From an uncultured Clostridia bacterium (GTDB lineage: Bacteria > Bacillota > Clostridia > Oscillospirales > Oscillospiraceae), in assembly GCA_937915065.1 (NCBI GenBank), contig CALDMR010000019.1:1-27908 (forward strand): a stretch of 27,908 bases of DNA, written 5' to 3'. The position numbers and the translations under genes are program-made. This document shows, piece after piece, positions 20,388 through 27,908 of the stretch (position 1 is the first letter of the stretch; each line of letters starts with the position of its first letter). The notes beneath the pieces were generated by a model. That model made no database searches. It had not been told where the DNA came from and saw only the letters and a program-made list of their open reading frames with translations.

Positions 20388-21161
20388 TCAACCCGCCTCC
20401 GTTTCTTCCTCTGTCAATGCATCATCGCTCAGCGTTTGAGCATAGCGGTATTCCATCGTACCGTCATAGGCCCCAATCAAAAGCTCGTCCACCTCGGTGA
20501 CCTCCACCTGGATCGACCACTGCCGCAGCACATCCACCACGCCGTTGCGCATCATCAAGGCATTGAACATGGTTTCGGTATCGCCGATGGCGTCGATCAC
20601 AAAGGGCGCTCCGGTGCGCCGGCCATTGACCGTGACTACGCTGCCGCTGCAGCGAATCTCCGTGGTGGCCAGGATACGGTTGCCGTTCAGCGAAAGGGCC
20701 TCCGCTCCAGCGTCGCGCAGCTCGTTGATCACCGACAGGATATCGCTGTCGTGGATCAGATAGTCTGCCTCGTTTCCGCTGGTATTGGCGGCGGGGCTGT
20801 CATTGAGCACAACCTCGATACCGGGCCCGATCACATCCGTCATACCCGCCGCCATTTGGAGTTGGGCATTTTCGTCCAGCAGCGCCTGCTGGTTTCCGCT
20901 TTCTCCCTCTGCCGCAGCGACCCGGTAGGCCTGCAGCTCCCGCTGCAGTTCTTTGGTCTGCTGCTCCAACCGGTCATTGACCTGCCGTTCTTCATCCAGC
21001 AATTCCTGCAGCGTCTGCACGCGGGTGGTATTCAGATTGTCGATCACCGCATTTTCCCTGACGCTTTTGAACTGCAAAGCCAGCAAAATACCCAGGATCA
21101 CGCAGACAACACTGATCCATATCTTGCCGATATGCTTCGATTCCTTCATGGTGCTTTTCAT
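20388..21161 (-). CDS. DUF881 family division-cluster protein (YlxW-like)
   Basis: A 257-residue protein with one N-terminal membrane segment (about 12-30) and a coiled coil (about 40-105, rich in Gln/Glu/Leu). A conserved extracytoplasmic DUF881 domain follows, with DVIGPGIEVVLNDS, VINELRDAGAEALSLNGNRI and AIGDTETMFNALMMRNGVVD. The molecular function is not established. Its place between ftsQ/divIB and sbp is the normal one in Firmicutes. It overlaps the sbp reading frame region by start/stop coupling and lies 18 bases after ftsQ. Confidence 0.9.
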   Translation of the reverse strand: MKSTMKESKHIGKIWISVVCVILGILLALQFKSVRENAVIDNLNTTRVQTLQELLDEERQVNDRLEQQTKELQRELQAYRVAAAEGESGNQQALLDENAQLQMAAGMTDVIGPGIEVVLNDSPAANTSGNEADYLIHDSDILSVINELRDAGAEALSLNGNRILATTEIRCSGSVVTVNGRRTGAPFVIDAIGDTETMFNALMMRNGVVDVLRQWSIQVEVTEVDELLIGAYDGTMEYRYAQTLSDDALTEEETEAG

Positions 21162-21179
21162 AGACCTCTTTTCGTTGCT

Positions 21180-21929
21180 TTACCGGGGGATCACATTGGC
21201 CCGCCCGTCCACAGTCAGGTCGATGATCCCTTCTTCATTTTCTTCCAGCTGCTCGATCACCTGATTCAAATTGGACAGTTTATACACAAAATCCGCGCCA
21301 TAGGCAAATTTTACGGTAAACCGCTGGGCGTAATCCATCGATATAACGCCGTCCTCCGAAAAATCGATCTTGCTCACGCCGGGCAGCATTCCTTTTTCCT
21401 CCAGCGCATTAAACAATTCCTGCAGCTGTTCCATTTTGCGCTCCTGCCCCTCCACCGCGGCCATCTTCTGCCCCACCTGGGGCTCGCTCAGGCCCACGCC
21501 GACGATCAGCGCACCGCTGCCGGCTTCCGCCCGCTTTCCCAGCAGCTTTCCTGCGGAACTGACGACCCAATATGCGCCGTCCTGCTGGATCACGCCGCCC
21601 TGATTGCTGTCCGTCACTTCGATGACCAGCGTGTCCGGCAGCTTGCGGCTGATACTGACAGAGGATACATACGGCAGCTTTTCAATAATGGCGTCGGAAA
21701 TCTCATACTTATTCAACAAAAACAGATTGTCGCCCGTTTGTACGCCGGAAGCCGCAACGATCTCTTCGTTGCTGTATTTCGTAACACCGGAAACGGTAAC
21801 GCTGTCCACCTTAAAGAACAGCGTCAGCGCCGCCACAATGGCTACGCTGATCACGATCACGCTGATCAGCTTATACAGCACGCCGAACCCACGGCGGCGC
21901 CGCCGGCGCGCATGACGCCTTTTCGCCAT
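21180..21929 (-). CDS. ftsQ: Cell division protein FtsQ/DivIB
   Basis: Bitopic membrane protein of the divisome, acting with FtsL and DivIC to regulate septal peptidoglycan synthesis. The 249-residue protein has a strongly basic cytoplasmic tail (KRRHARRRRRR), one transmembrane helix (about 18-40), and a POTRA domain (about 41-110) with VDSVTVSGVTKYSNEEIV and LPDTLVIEVTD. The FtsQ/DivIB beta domain follows. The ATG has a GGGAGG site. It lies between murA and the DUF881 gene, 63 bases after murA. Confidence 0.92.
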   Translation of the reverse strand: MAKRRHARRRRRRGFGVLYKLISVIVISVAIVAALTLFFKVDSVTVSGVTKYSNEEIVAASGVQTGDNLFLLNKYEISDAIIEKLPYVSSVSISRKLPDTLVIEVTDSNQGGVIQQDGAYWVVSSAGKLLGKRAEAGSGALIVGVGLSEPQVGQKMAAVEGQERKMEQLQELFNALEEKGMLPGVSKIDFSEDGVISMDYAQRFTVKFAYGADFVYKLSNLNQVIEQLEENEEGIIDLTVDGRANVIPR

Positions 21930-21992
21930 ATGTATCCTCCCTTCTGTCGATCATTTTCCGCTTTGCAGCGTCAGACTTAATTGTATATTATA

Positions 21993-23261
21993 TCAAATTG
22001 TTTCTTCCCCGTCTACCCTGACGATTTTTGCTCCCAGGCAGGCCAGGTCACCGGCCAGATCCGCATACCCCCGGGCAATATGATGCACGGCGGAGATCCG
22101 GCTCTCCCCCTCAGCCTGCAGCGCCGCCACCGCCAGGGCAGCGCCGCCCCGCAGATCCGTGGCCTGCACCCGCGCCCCGTGGAGCACCGGCACGCCGCTG
22201 ACCACCGCCACACGGCCTTCGGTGCGGATATGGGCACCCAGGCGGGCCAATTCATCCACATGGCGGTAGCGGTTTTCAAATATATTTTCGATAAATACCG
22301 TCGTTCCCCGGGCCTTCAGAAGGGCCGCCATCAACACCGCCTGGGCGTCCGTGGGAAAACCGGGATAGGGAGCGGTGCGGATGGGGCGAACCGCCCGCAG
22401 TTCTCCATCGCTGCGCAGCTGCACCCAATCCGTATGGCTGCGCACCTGGCAGCCCGCCTCTTTCAGCGCCGCCGTCACCGGCGACAGGCACCGATAGTCC
22501 ACCTTTCGCAGCAAAACCTCCCCGCCTGCCGCCGCAGCCGCCGCCAGATAGGTTGCCGCCACGATCCGGTCAGAAATCACCGTATGTTCGCAGTCGTGCA
22601 GCGGCCGCTGTCCCCGGATCACAACGGTGGAACTGCCCGCCCCCCGCACATCTGCGCCGCAGGCACACAAAAAGTTTTGCAGATCCACGATCTCCGGCTC
22701 CCGGGCTGCATTGCACAGAACTGTCGTCCCCTCGGCGCCGCAGGCCGCCAGGATCACATTTTCCGTGGCTCCCACACTGGGCAGCCCCAGGGTGATTTCG
22801 CAGCCGCGCAGCCGGGGGGCGCGGCAGTGCAGACAGCCGCCCTTTTCCGTGATCTCCGTGCCCATGGCGCGTAAAGCCGCCAAATGCAGGTCGATGGGGC
22901 GGGGCCCCAGTTCACAGCCGCCGGGATACGACAGCACCGCCTCCCCGCAGCGTCCCAAAATCGCGCCCAAAAAGATCACCGACGAGCGCATTTCCCGCAT
23001 CAGGCCATCCGGAATCTCCCCGCAGTGCATCTGCTGCGTATGTACAGTAAGGGTGTCCCCCTCCCAAGTGGCTTCACAGCCCAATCTTTGCAGGATCCGG
23101 ATAGACGCATCCACATCGTCCAGGTGCGGACAATGGTGGATCACGCTCTCCCCCGCATTCAGCAGCGTGGCCGCCAGGATCGGAAGCACGCTGTTTTTGG
23201 CTCCCTGGATGGCAAGTTCGCCATGCAGCCGCTTTCCGCCGGTTACTTTCAGATAGTTCAT
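21993..23261 (-). CDS. murA: UDP-N-acetylglucosamine 1-carboxyvinyltransferase (MurA)
   Basis: First committed step of peptidoglycan synthesis: transfers enolpyruvate from PEP to UDP-GlcNAc. The 422-residue length is usual. Lys22 in QGAKNSVLPILAA and the catalytic cysteine of YPGGCELGPRPIDLH (Cys116) are present, so fosfomycin sensitivity would be expected from the active site. PGFPTDAQAVLMAAL and NRYRHVDELARLGA are also typical. The ATG follows AAAGGAGG, but that site is the right arm of an 11-bp inverted repeat, implying translational control. Firmicutes often carry two murA genes; only one is seen here. Confidence 0.96.
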   Translation of the reverse strand: MNYLKVTGGKRLHGELAIQGAKNSVLPILAATLLNAGESVIHHCPHLDDVDASIRILQRLGCEATWEGDTLTVHTQQMHCGEIPDGLMREMRSSVIFLGAILGRCGEAVLSYPGGCELGPRPIDLHLAALRAMGTEITEKGGCLHCRAPRLRGCEITLGLPSVGATENVILAACGAEGTTVLCNAAREPEIVDLQNFLCACGADVRGAGSSTVVIRGQRPLHDCEHTVISDRIVAATYLAAAAAAGGEVLLRKVDYRCLSPVTAALKEAGCQVRSHTDWVQLRSDGELRAVRPIRTAPYPGFPTDAQAVLMAALLKARGTTVFIENIFENRYRHVDELARLGAHIRTEGRVAVVSGVPVLHGARVQATDLRGGAALAVAALQAEGESRISAVHHIARGYADLAGDLACLGAKIVRVDGEETI

Positions 23262-23266
23262 AGGCT

Positions 23267-23308
23267 CCTCCTTTGCACACTCACTGGTATCATCGTATGC
23301 AAAGGAGG
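23267..23308 (-). promoter_or_regulatory. Hairpin that would sequester the murA ribosome site
   Basis: In the minus-strand mRNA, CCTCCTTTGCA (23298-23308) is perfectly complementary to TGCAAAGGAGG (23267-23277), which is the murA ribosome site. The loop has 20 bases. There is no U-run, so translational rather than transcriptional control is likely. No known riboswitch or leader family is recognised. Confidence 0.65.
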
Positions 23309-23322
23309 GGCCTGTCGCTTAT

Positions 23323-24465
23323 TTATTCCGATTTTTTATCCGTTTCGTCCAGAATACCCATAACCGTCCGGTAGATCCGCTCCGTGGCATCGGGCACTGC
23401 CAGCTCCAGCAGTGCTGCATGCATTTTTTCCCGTGTTTCCGCGCTGTTCAGGATCTCCATCGCCGCGCGGTACAGCTTTTCACCGGTGCTTTCCGCTTCC
23501 CGGAGCATGCGGATCCCACCGGCCTGCTCCAGCAGGCTGGCATTCTTTTCCTGATGGTTATTGACCACATAGGGCGAGGGCACGATGATTGCCGGTATTC
23601 CCAGCGCTGTCACCTCGCTGATGGTGGAAGCTCCGCCGCGGCAGATGACCAGATCCGCCGCCCGCATCACCGTGGGCATATCATAAATATACTCCCGCAC
23701 CTCAACACCGGTGTCTGCCAGGTCCACGCCTGCCGCCGCCAAAACTTCCGTCATCTTCGGATAACCGCTGGCGCCCACAGCATGAATATGGCGGAAGGGC
23801 GCACCTGCCGCCAACTCCGCGCGAATGAAATCCACCATCTGCTCGTTCATATGGCTGGCGCCCAAACTGCCCCAAAAGGATACCACCAGGGGCTGCTCGC
23901 CCTGAATTCCCAGCTTTTCCCGGGCCTGTTCCCGGGTCAGTTTGAAAAACTCTCCCCGCACGGGCGTACCGGTGACCACCACCTTATCGGGATGGGCATA
24001 ATACTGCCGGCAGGCTTCAAACCCCACCATCACCTTGCGCACCAAAGGCTCCAGGGTCTTTGTGGTCAGTCCCGGCACCATATTGGATTCGTGCACCGCC
24101 GTGGGCACGCCCGCCTTTGCGCCGTATTTTACCAGGGGATAGCTGGCATAACCGCCAGTACCCACGATCAGATCCGGCTGAAATTCCCGGAGCACAGCCT
24201 TCGCCTGCTTCGGCGTTTTCACCACCAGGGCCGCAGTATGCAGATTGTGCTTGATATCCGCCGGTTTGAAAGACCGGCGGAAGTTATCGATCTCCACGGC
24301 GCGGAAAGGGTATCCCGCCTTTTCGATCCATTTTCCCTCGGGGCCGCGCTGGCTGCCCACAAACAGAACCTTCACAGAAGGATCCCGCTCCTGCATCAAT
24401 CCGGCCAGGGCGATGGCCGGATTCACATGGCCCGCCGTCCCGCCGCAGGTAAAAATTACATTCAT
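23323..24465 (-). CDS. murG: UDP-GlcNAc:lipid I N-acetylglucosaminyltransferase (MurG)
   Basis: Peripheral membrane glycosyltransferase that converts lipid I to lipid II. The 380-residue protein has the GGTAGHVNPA loop (8-17), TGGYASYP in the N-domain, HESNMVPGLTTK, and the UDP-GlcNAc site region CRGGASTISEVTALGIPAI with NHQEKNASLLEQAGG. The start is the ATG at 24465 after AGGAAGGA; a longer open frame upstream adds a non-homologous 33-residue basic extension. The gap from ftsW is 105 bases and contains a small CCGCCG/CGGCGG hairpin. murG follows ftsW directly, as in many Firmicutes. Confidence 0.97.
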   Translation of the reverse strand: MNVIFTCGGTAGHVNPAIALAGLMQERDPSVKVLFVGSQRGPEGKWIEKAGYPFRAVEIDNFRRSFKPADIKHNLHTAALVVKTPKQAKAVLREFQPDLIVGTGGYASYPLVKYGAKAGVPTAVHESNMVPGLTTKTLEPLVRKVMVGFEACRQYYAHPDKVVVTGTPVRGEFFKLTREQAREKLGIQGEQPLVVSFWGSLGASHMNEQMVDFIRAELAAGAPFRHIHAVGASGYPKMTEVLAAAGVDLADTGVEVREYIYDMPTVMRAADLVICRGGASTISEVTALGIPAIIVPSPYVVNNHQEKNASLLEQAGGIRMLREAESTGEKLYRAAMEILNSAETREKMHAALLELAVPDATERIYRTVMGILDETDKKSE

Positions 24466-24570
24466 TGTTTTTTCCTTCCTGTCGCTGCCGCCGATCCGGC
24501 GGAGAAATTCAAAACCGCTGTCTTCCAAAGGACGCCGAAAAATCCGCTTCCTTTCGCCGCTCACCGCAGA

Positions 24571-25743
24571 TCATCCCGATTTTGGCCCCGGGATCTGCCG
24601 CGATACACTGAGCATAATACCCATTTCAAACAACTGGATCATCAGCGCCGTACCGCCGTAACTGAAAAAGGGCAGTGAAATACCGGTGTTGGGAACAAAG
24701 TTTGTCACCACCGCCACATTGAGAAACGTCTGAATGCCGATCATTGTGGTGATTCCTACCGCCATCAGGCCGCCAAAGCGATCCCGGGCATGGACGGCGA
24801 TCCAGAATCCCCGCAGCACCAAAAAACAGAACAGGGATAAAATCAGCGCAGCGCCAATGAACCCCAGCTCCTCGCACACAATGGCAAAAATCATATCGTT
24901 ATGCTCTTCCGGCAAATACAGCAGCTTCTGCCGCCCCTTGCCGAAGCCCACGCCTGCCAGGCCGCCGGAACCGATGGCCAGGACGCTCTGTACCGTCTGA
25001 TACCCCTCGTCCGCCGCATAGGCCCAGGGATCCTTCCACTGCATGATCCGGCTTTGTCCATAGGGCAGCACACCGGAGACCAACACCAGGATTCCCAGCA
25101 CGCCGGCGCCAACGCCCAGAGCCGCCATCTTTTCCGAAATACCGCCCACAAACATCATGCAGGCGCCGATGCACAAAATAAGGATCGTACCGGACAGGTG
25201 GGGTTCTTTCAGCATCAGCAGCGCGATCAGGCCCAGAATCAGCATATAGTGCAGAATACCATCGTTAAAGTTCCGCATCTTATCCTTTTTGACTGAGATC
25301 GTGGCGGCAAAGTACAAAATCACCGCAAACTTTGCAATCTCAGAGGGCTGGAACCGAATACCCAGTTTCAGCCAACGGGTGGCGCCGCCGCTGGTAACGG
25401 CCAGGGGATTGTGGGGGATGATAACCAGCACCAGCAGCACAATGGCCCCCACCAGCCCCAACACCGCCCAGCGCCGCCACCAGTGGTAATCCACTTTGGA
25501 CACTCCGAACATGACCAAGATGCCAACCACCGCAAATCCAGCCTGGCGCATAAACACGCTCAGCGCCGCCGCTGTAGAGGGATCGCTGGCCTCATAATAG
25601 GCCCGGGCAAAGGAAGCCGAAAAGACCATCAGCACGCCGATTGCCGTTAACAGCAGCACCAGCAGCGCAAAGGGCAGGTCAATGGGGCCTTTGGACATAA
25701 TACGGTTTACGCGGGCTTTTTCCTGCTTTTCCTCAAGGGTCAT
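24571..25743 (-). CDS. ftsW: FtsW/SpoVE-type peptidoglycan glycosyltransferase
   Basis: Polytopic SEDS-family glycosyltransferase that polymerises lipid II at the septum, working with a class B penicillin-binding protein. The 390-residue protein has about ten transmembrane segments. Family motifs include GVLMVFSAS, TRWLKLGIRFQPSEIAKFA, KEPHLSGT, and the C-terminal signature TNFVPNTGISLPFFSYGG. Position in the division cluster between mraY and murG favours FtsW or SpoVE over RodA; these two cannot be separated by sequence alone. The ribosome site GGAGG lies 11 bases before the ATG. No murD lies between mraY and this gene. Confidence 0.93.
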   Translation of the reverse strand: MTLEEKQEKARVNRIMSKGPIDLPFALLVLLLTAIGVLMVFSASFARAYYEASDPSTAAALSVFMRQAGFAVVGILVMFGVSKVDYHWWRRWAVLGLVGAIVLLVLVIIPHNPLAVTSGGATRWLKLGIRFQPSEIAKFAVILYFAATISVKKDKMRNFNDGILHYMLILGLIALLMLKEPHLSGTILILCIGACMMFVGGISEKMAALGVGAGVLGILVLVSGVLPYGQSRIMQWKDPWAYAADEGYQTVQSVLAIGSGGLAGVGFGKGRQKLLYLPEEHNDMIFAIVCEELGFIGAALILSLFCFLVLRGFWIAVHARDRFGGLMAVGITTMIGIQTFLNVAVVTNFVPNTGISLPFFSYGGTALMIQLFEMGIMLSVSRQIPGPKSG

Positions 25744-25789
25744 CGAACTGCCGTCCTCCTCGTTTCATTCCGTCATACACGCGCTGCCT

Positions 25790-26782
25790 TTACACCACAA
25801 AACGATCCATCACGCCCAGCAGCGCTAGGGCGCAGAACAGGGTGCTCACCGCCGTGAACACCACCACGATCTTCACTTCATTCCAGCCGCACATTTCAAA
25901 ATGATGGTGCAGCGGCGCCATTTTGAACAGGCGCTTGCCATGGGTCGCCTTGAAATAAATCACCTGAATGATATCCGACAGGGTTTCCAGCACATAAATA
26001 ATACCCACCGGCAGCAGGATCAGCGGCATATCGTAGGCAAACGCCAGCGCCGCCACGCAGCCGCCGAGAAACAGCGAACCCGTATCGCCCATAAACACCT
26101 TGGCGGGGTGGAAATTATAAAACAGGAACGCCACCAGGCCGCCCAGCAGCGCCGCCGCAAAGATGCCCAGCTGCGTATAACCCCACCAGGCCGCGCAGCA
26201 CACAAAGAACAGCGCCACCGGCAAAGATACGCTGCTGACCAGGCCGTCGATGCCGTCGGTAATGTTCACCGCGTTCACGGTGCCCACAATGACAAAGGCC
26301 GCAAAAATCAGATAGACCACCCAATTCAGATGGATATGAATATTGGCAAAGGGGATATACAGATTGGGCGTGAGCAGATGCTCAAAGCGCATCAGCGTTA
26401 AAAACGCCACAGCGGCAGCCAGCTGCAGCACAAATTTCTGCAGGGCCGTCAACCCCTCGTTCTGGTGCTTTGTCACCTTTTTATAATCATCGATATATCC
26501 GATGATACCAAATACCAGGGCAAAGGCAAACACATACAGATGCACATAGCTACCCATCATCATGCCGGGGAAGCCTATGATAAACACCGCAATGCCGATG
26601 CCGATGATGAACATCAGCCCGCCCATGGTGGGCGTGCCCTGCTTACTCATATGCCAGGTGGGGCCGTCCTCCCGAATGCTCTGGCCCGCTTTCAGCCGGC
26701 GCAGCACGGGGATCAGAATCCTGCCCGCAATCAACGTGACCGCAAAGGCGATCACACAGGAAAGTACCATTTCCACAAACAA
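25790..26782 (-). CDS. mraY: Phospho-N-acetylmuramoyl-pentapeptide transferase (MraY)
   Basis: Membrane enzyme that forms lipid I by moving phospho-MurNAc-pentapeptide to undecaprenyl phosphate. The 330-residue protein has about ten membrane helices. Motifs are IDDYKK, NAVNITDGIDGL (catalytic aspartates), VFMGDTGSLFLGG and MAPLHHHFE. The start appears to be TTG at 26782, five bases after AAGGG; this matches the length before ILIPVLRRLKAGQSIRE in relatives. GTG 26776 and ATG 26770 are poorer alternatives. It lies 18 bases after murE with no murF between. Confidence 0.96.
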   Translation of the reverse strand: MFVEMVLSCVIAFAVTLIAGRILIPVLRRLKAGQSIREDGPTWHMSKQGTPTMGGLMFIIGIGIAVFIIGFPGMMMGSYVHLYVFAFALVFGIIGYIDDYKKVTKHQNEGLTALQKFVLQLAAAVAFLTLMRFEHLLTPNLYIPFANIHIHLNWVVYLIFAAFVIVGTVNAVNITDGIDGLVSSVSLPVALFFVCCAAWWGYTQLGIFAAALLGGLVAFLFYNFHPAKVFMGDTGSLFLGGCVAALAFAYDMPLILLPVGIIYVLETLSDIIQVIYFKATHGKRLFKMAPLHHHFEMCGWNEVKIVVVFTAVSTLFCALALLGVMDRFVV

Positions 26783-26800
26783 CCAAACCCTTCTCTTTTG

Positions 26801-27908
26801 TTACTTCTCGTTTTCTGTTTTCTGCTGCCGCAAATGGCCGGCAATGATCTCCCGCTCATCCAGATGGCGTTTCTCCGTACCAACGATCTGATACGTTTCG
26901 TGGCCCTTGCCCATCAGCACGATCACATCATCCTTCTGCGCATGATCCATAGCATAGTAAATGGCCTCAACACGGTTTTCCACCACAATATGCGGCGTTT
27001 GAGAGCAATACATTCCAGCAAGAATGTCCTGAATAATACTCTTTGGATTCTCTGTGCGCGGATTATCCGAGGTGACGATGACCAAATCGGACAGCTCCGC
27101 CGCAACGGCGCCCATCTTGGGGCGCTTGGTTTTATCCCGGTCGCCGCCGCAGCCAAACAGGGCAATCACCCGTCCCCGGGCAAAACCGCGCACCGAGCGG
27201 AGCACATTTTCCACGGCGTCCGGCGTGTGGGCATAGTCGATCAGCATGGTATAGTCCGTATCCGTGGGCACAACTTCCACGCGCCCTTTTACATGGGCGC
27301 TGTGGGCCAGCACCGCCGCGCTCTTTTCCAGAGGAATCCCCAAAGCCAGCGCAGCCAGCAGCACATCCAGGGTATTATATACCATAAACCCGCCGGGAAT
27401 GCCCACGGAAACAGGAACCCTGCCGTCCTGCGTTACCGCATCAAAGGCAACACCGGACGCACTCAATTTCACATGCTCTGCCCGGAGATCCGCTTCCGCT
27501 TTTTCAGCATAGGTAAGCATACGGCATGCGGCATCCTTTGTCAAACGATTCTTCCATGGGTCATCTGCATTGACCACGCCGGTGCGGCACATTTGAAACA
27601 GCAGCCCCTTGGCGTCGCAGTACTCTTCCATGGTCTTGTGAAAATCCAGATGATCCTGGGTCAGGTTGGTAAAAATACCCACCTCGAAGGGGATACCGTA
27701 CACGCGATCCAGATACAGCGCATGGGAGGAAACTTCCATCACCACATGGGTGCAGCCGCTGTTCCTCATCGCCCGGAAGAGCTTTTGCAGCTCGAAAGAT
27801 TCCGGCGTGGTGCGCTCCGTTTCGATCACGCGGCTGCCGATCATATTCTGATTGGTGCCGATCAGGCCCACCGTGGCGTCGGCGGCTTCCTCCAGAATAT
27901 TTTTCAGC
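26801..27908 (-). CDS. murE: UDP-MurNAc-tripeptide synthetase (MurE), meso-DAP type, 5' end cut by window
   Basis: ATP-dependent ligase that adds meso-diaminopimelate to UDP-MurNAc-L-Ala-D-Glu. The 368 visible residues cover the central and C-terminal domains; about 120 N-terminal residues including the P-loop lie beyond base 27908. The frame is open to the edge (LKNILEEAADATVGLIG), so the GTG at 27871 is not the start. Motifs are EVSSHAL, TQDHLDFHKTMEEY, DYAHTPDAVENVL, GCGGDRDKTKRP and the DNPR substrate motif (in TSDNPRTENP), which indicates meso-DAP rather than lysine. GKGHETYQ follows. This agrees with dapA at the other end of the window. Confidence 0.97.
   Translation of the reverse strand, partial: LKNILEEAADATVGLIGTNQNMIGSRVIETERTTPESFELQKLFRAMRNSGCTHVVMEVSSHALYLDRVYGIPFEVGIFTNLTQDHLDFHKTMEEYCDAKGLLFQMCRTGVVNADDPWKNRLTKDAACRMLTYAEKAEADLRAEHVKLSASGVAFDAVTQDGRVPVSVGIPGGFMVYNTLDVLLAALALGIPLEKSAAVLAHSAHVKGRVEVVPTDTDYTMLIDYAHTPDAVENVLRSVRGFARGRVIALFGCGGDRDKTKRPKMGAVAAELSDLVIVTSDNPRTENPKSIIQDILAGMYCSQTPHIVVENRVEAIYYAMDHAQKDDVIVLMGKGHETYQIVGTEKRHLDEREIIAGHLRQQKTENEK

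Noticed and set aside
20436..21980. Plus-strand open frame of 514 codons opposite DUF881 and ftsQ
   Set aside because: Antisense shadow of two well-supported genes; His/Gln-rich, no homology recognised, no ribosome site.
1..27908. CRISPR arrays, insertion sequences, prophage or integrative elements
   Set aside because: No regularly spaced repeats, transposase, integrase or phage-type genes seen on either strand.

Overview
The window looks like a chromosomal segment of a GC-rich, endospore-forming Clostridia (Firmicutes), most like the Oscillospiraceae/Ruminococcaceae type. The evidence is a complete Spo0A, a SpoIVB peptidase, a CwlJ-GerQ germination pair, a hydrogenase-like H-cluster sensor with its phosphatase (an anaerobe trait), a tetrahydrofolate riboswitch, a division/cell-wall cluster in Firmicute order with the small basic protein and DUF881 genes, and strong AAGGAGG ribosome sites. 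DapA and a MurE carrying the DNPR motif indicate meso-diaminopimelate peptidoglycan. I see no insertion sequences, phage genes, CRISPR arrays or tRNA/rRNA genes; the segment reads as core genome.

Layout, 1-9080: a 3'-truncated dapA (minus) diverges from a two-gene plus-strand operon encoding a putative H2/redox sensor (ferredoxin domain, degenerate [FeFe]-hydrogenase H-cluster domain, Fe-S domain, PAS) and a PP2C/SpoIIE-type phosphatase. A shared terminator separates it from a minus-strand pair (CYTH protein, RluD-type pseudouridine synthase). An orphan rmlB-type dehydratase gene (minus) diverges from a SpoU-family RNA methyltransferase gene (plus), followed by a double-zinc-ribbon protein of unknown function.

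9080-16400: an LTA-synthase-family membrane sulfatase (minus) with an unusually structured upstream region; a small four-cysteine TSCPD protein with a clear promoter and terminator; a cwlJ-gerQ-like spore pair; a 344-base stretch without a convincing protein gene that may hold a minus-strand small RNA; folC and a THF-riboswitch-controlled folT (minus); and a CofE-like ligase-family protein (plus).

16400-27908: all minus strand. In transcription order: murE (5'-truncated by the window), mraY, ftsW, murG, murA, ftsQ/divIB, DUF881, sbp (DUF1290), ftsZ, terminator, spoIVB, spo0A. This links late peptidoglycan precursor synthesis and septum formation to sporulation control. murF, murD and ftsA are absent from their usual slots. 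murA has an 11-bp perfect inverted repeat that would hide its ribosome site.

The points I consider most worth following are the hydrogenase-like sensor/phosphatase pair with its unassigned C-terminal domain, the murA ribosome-site hairpin, the candidate small RNA at 13033-13206, and the palindromes and tandem TTTACA repeats before the LTA synthase gene. The THF riboswitch and the cwlJ-gerQ pair are confident recognitions of known systems.
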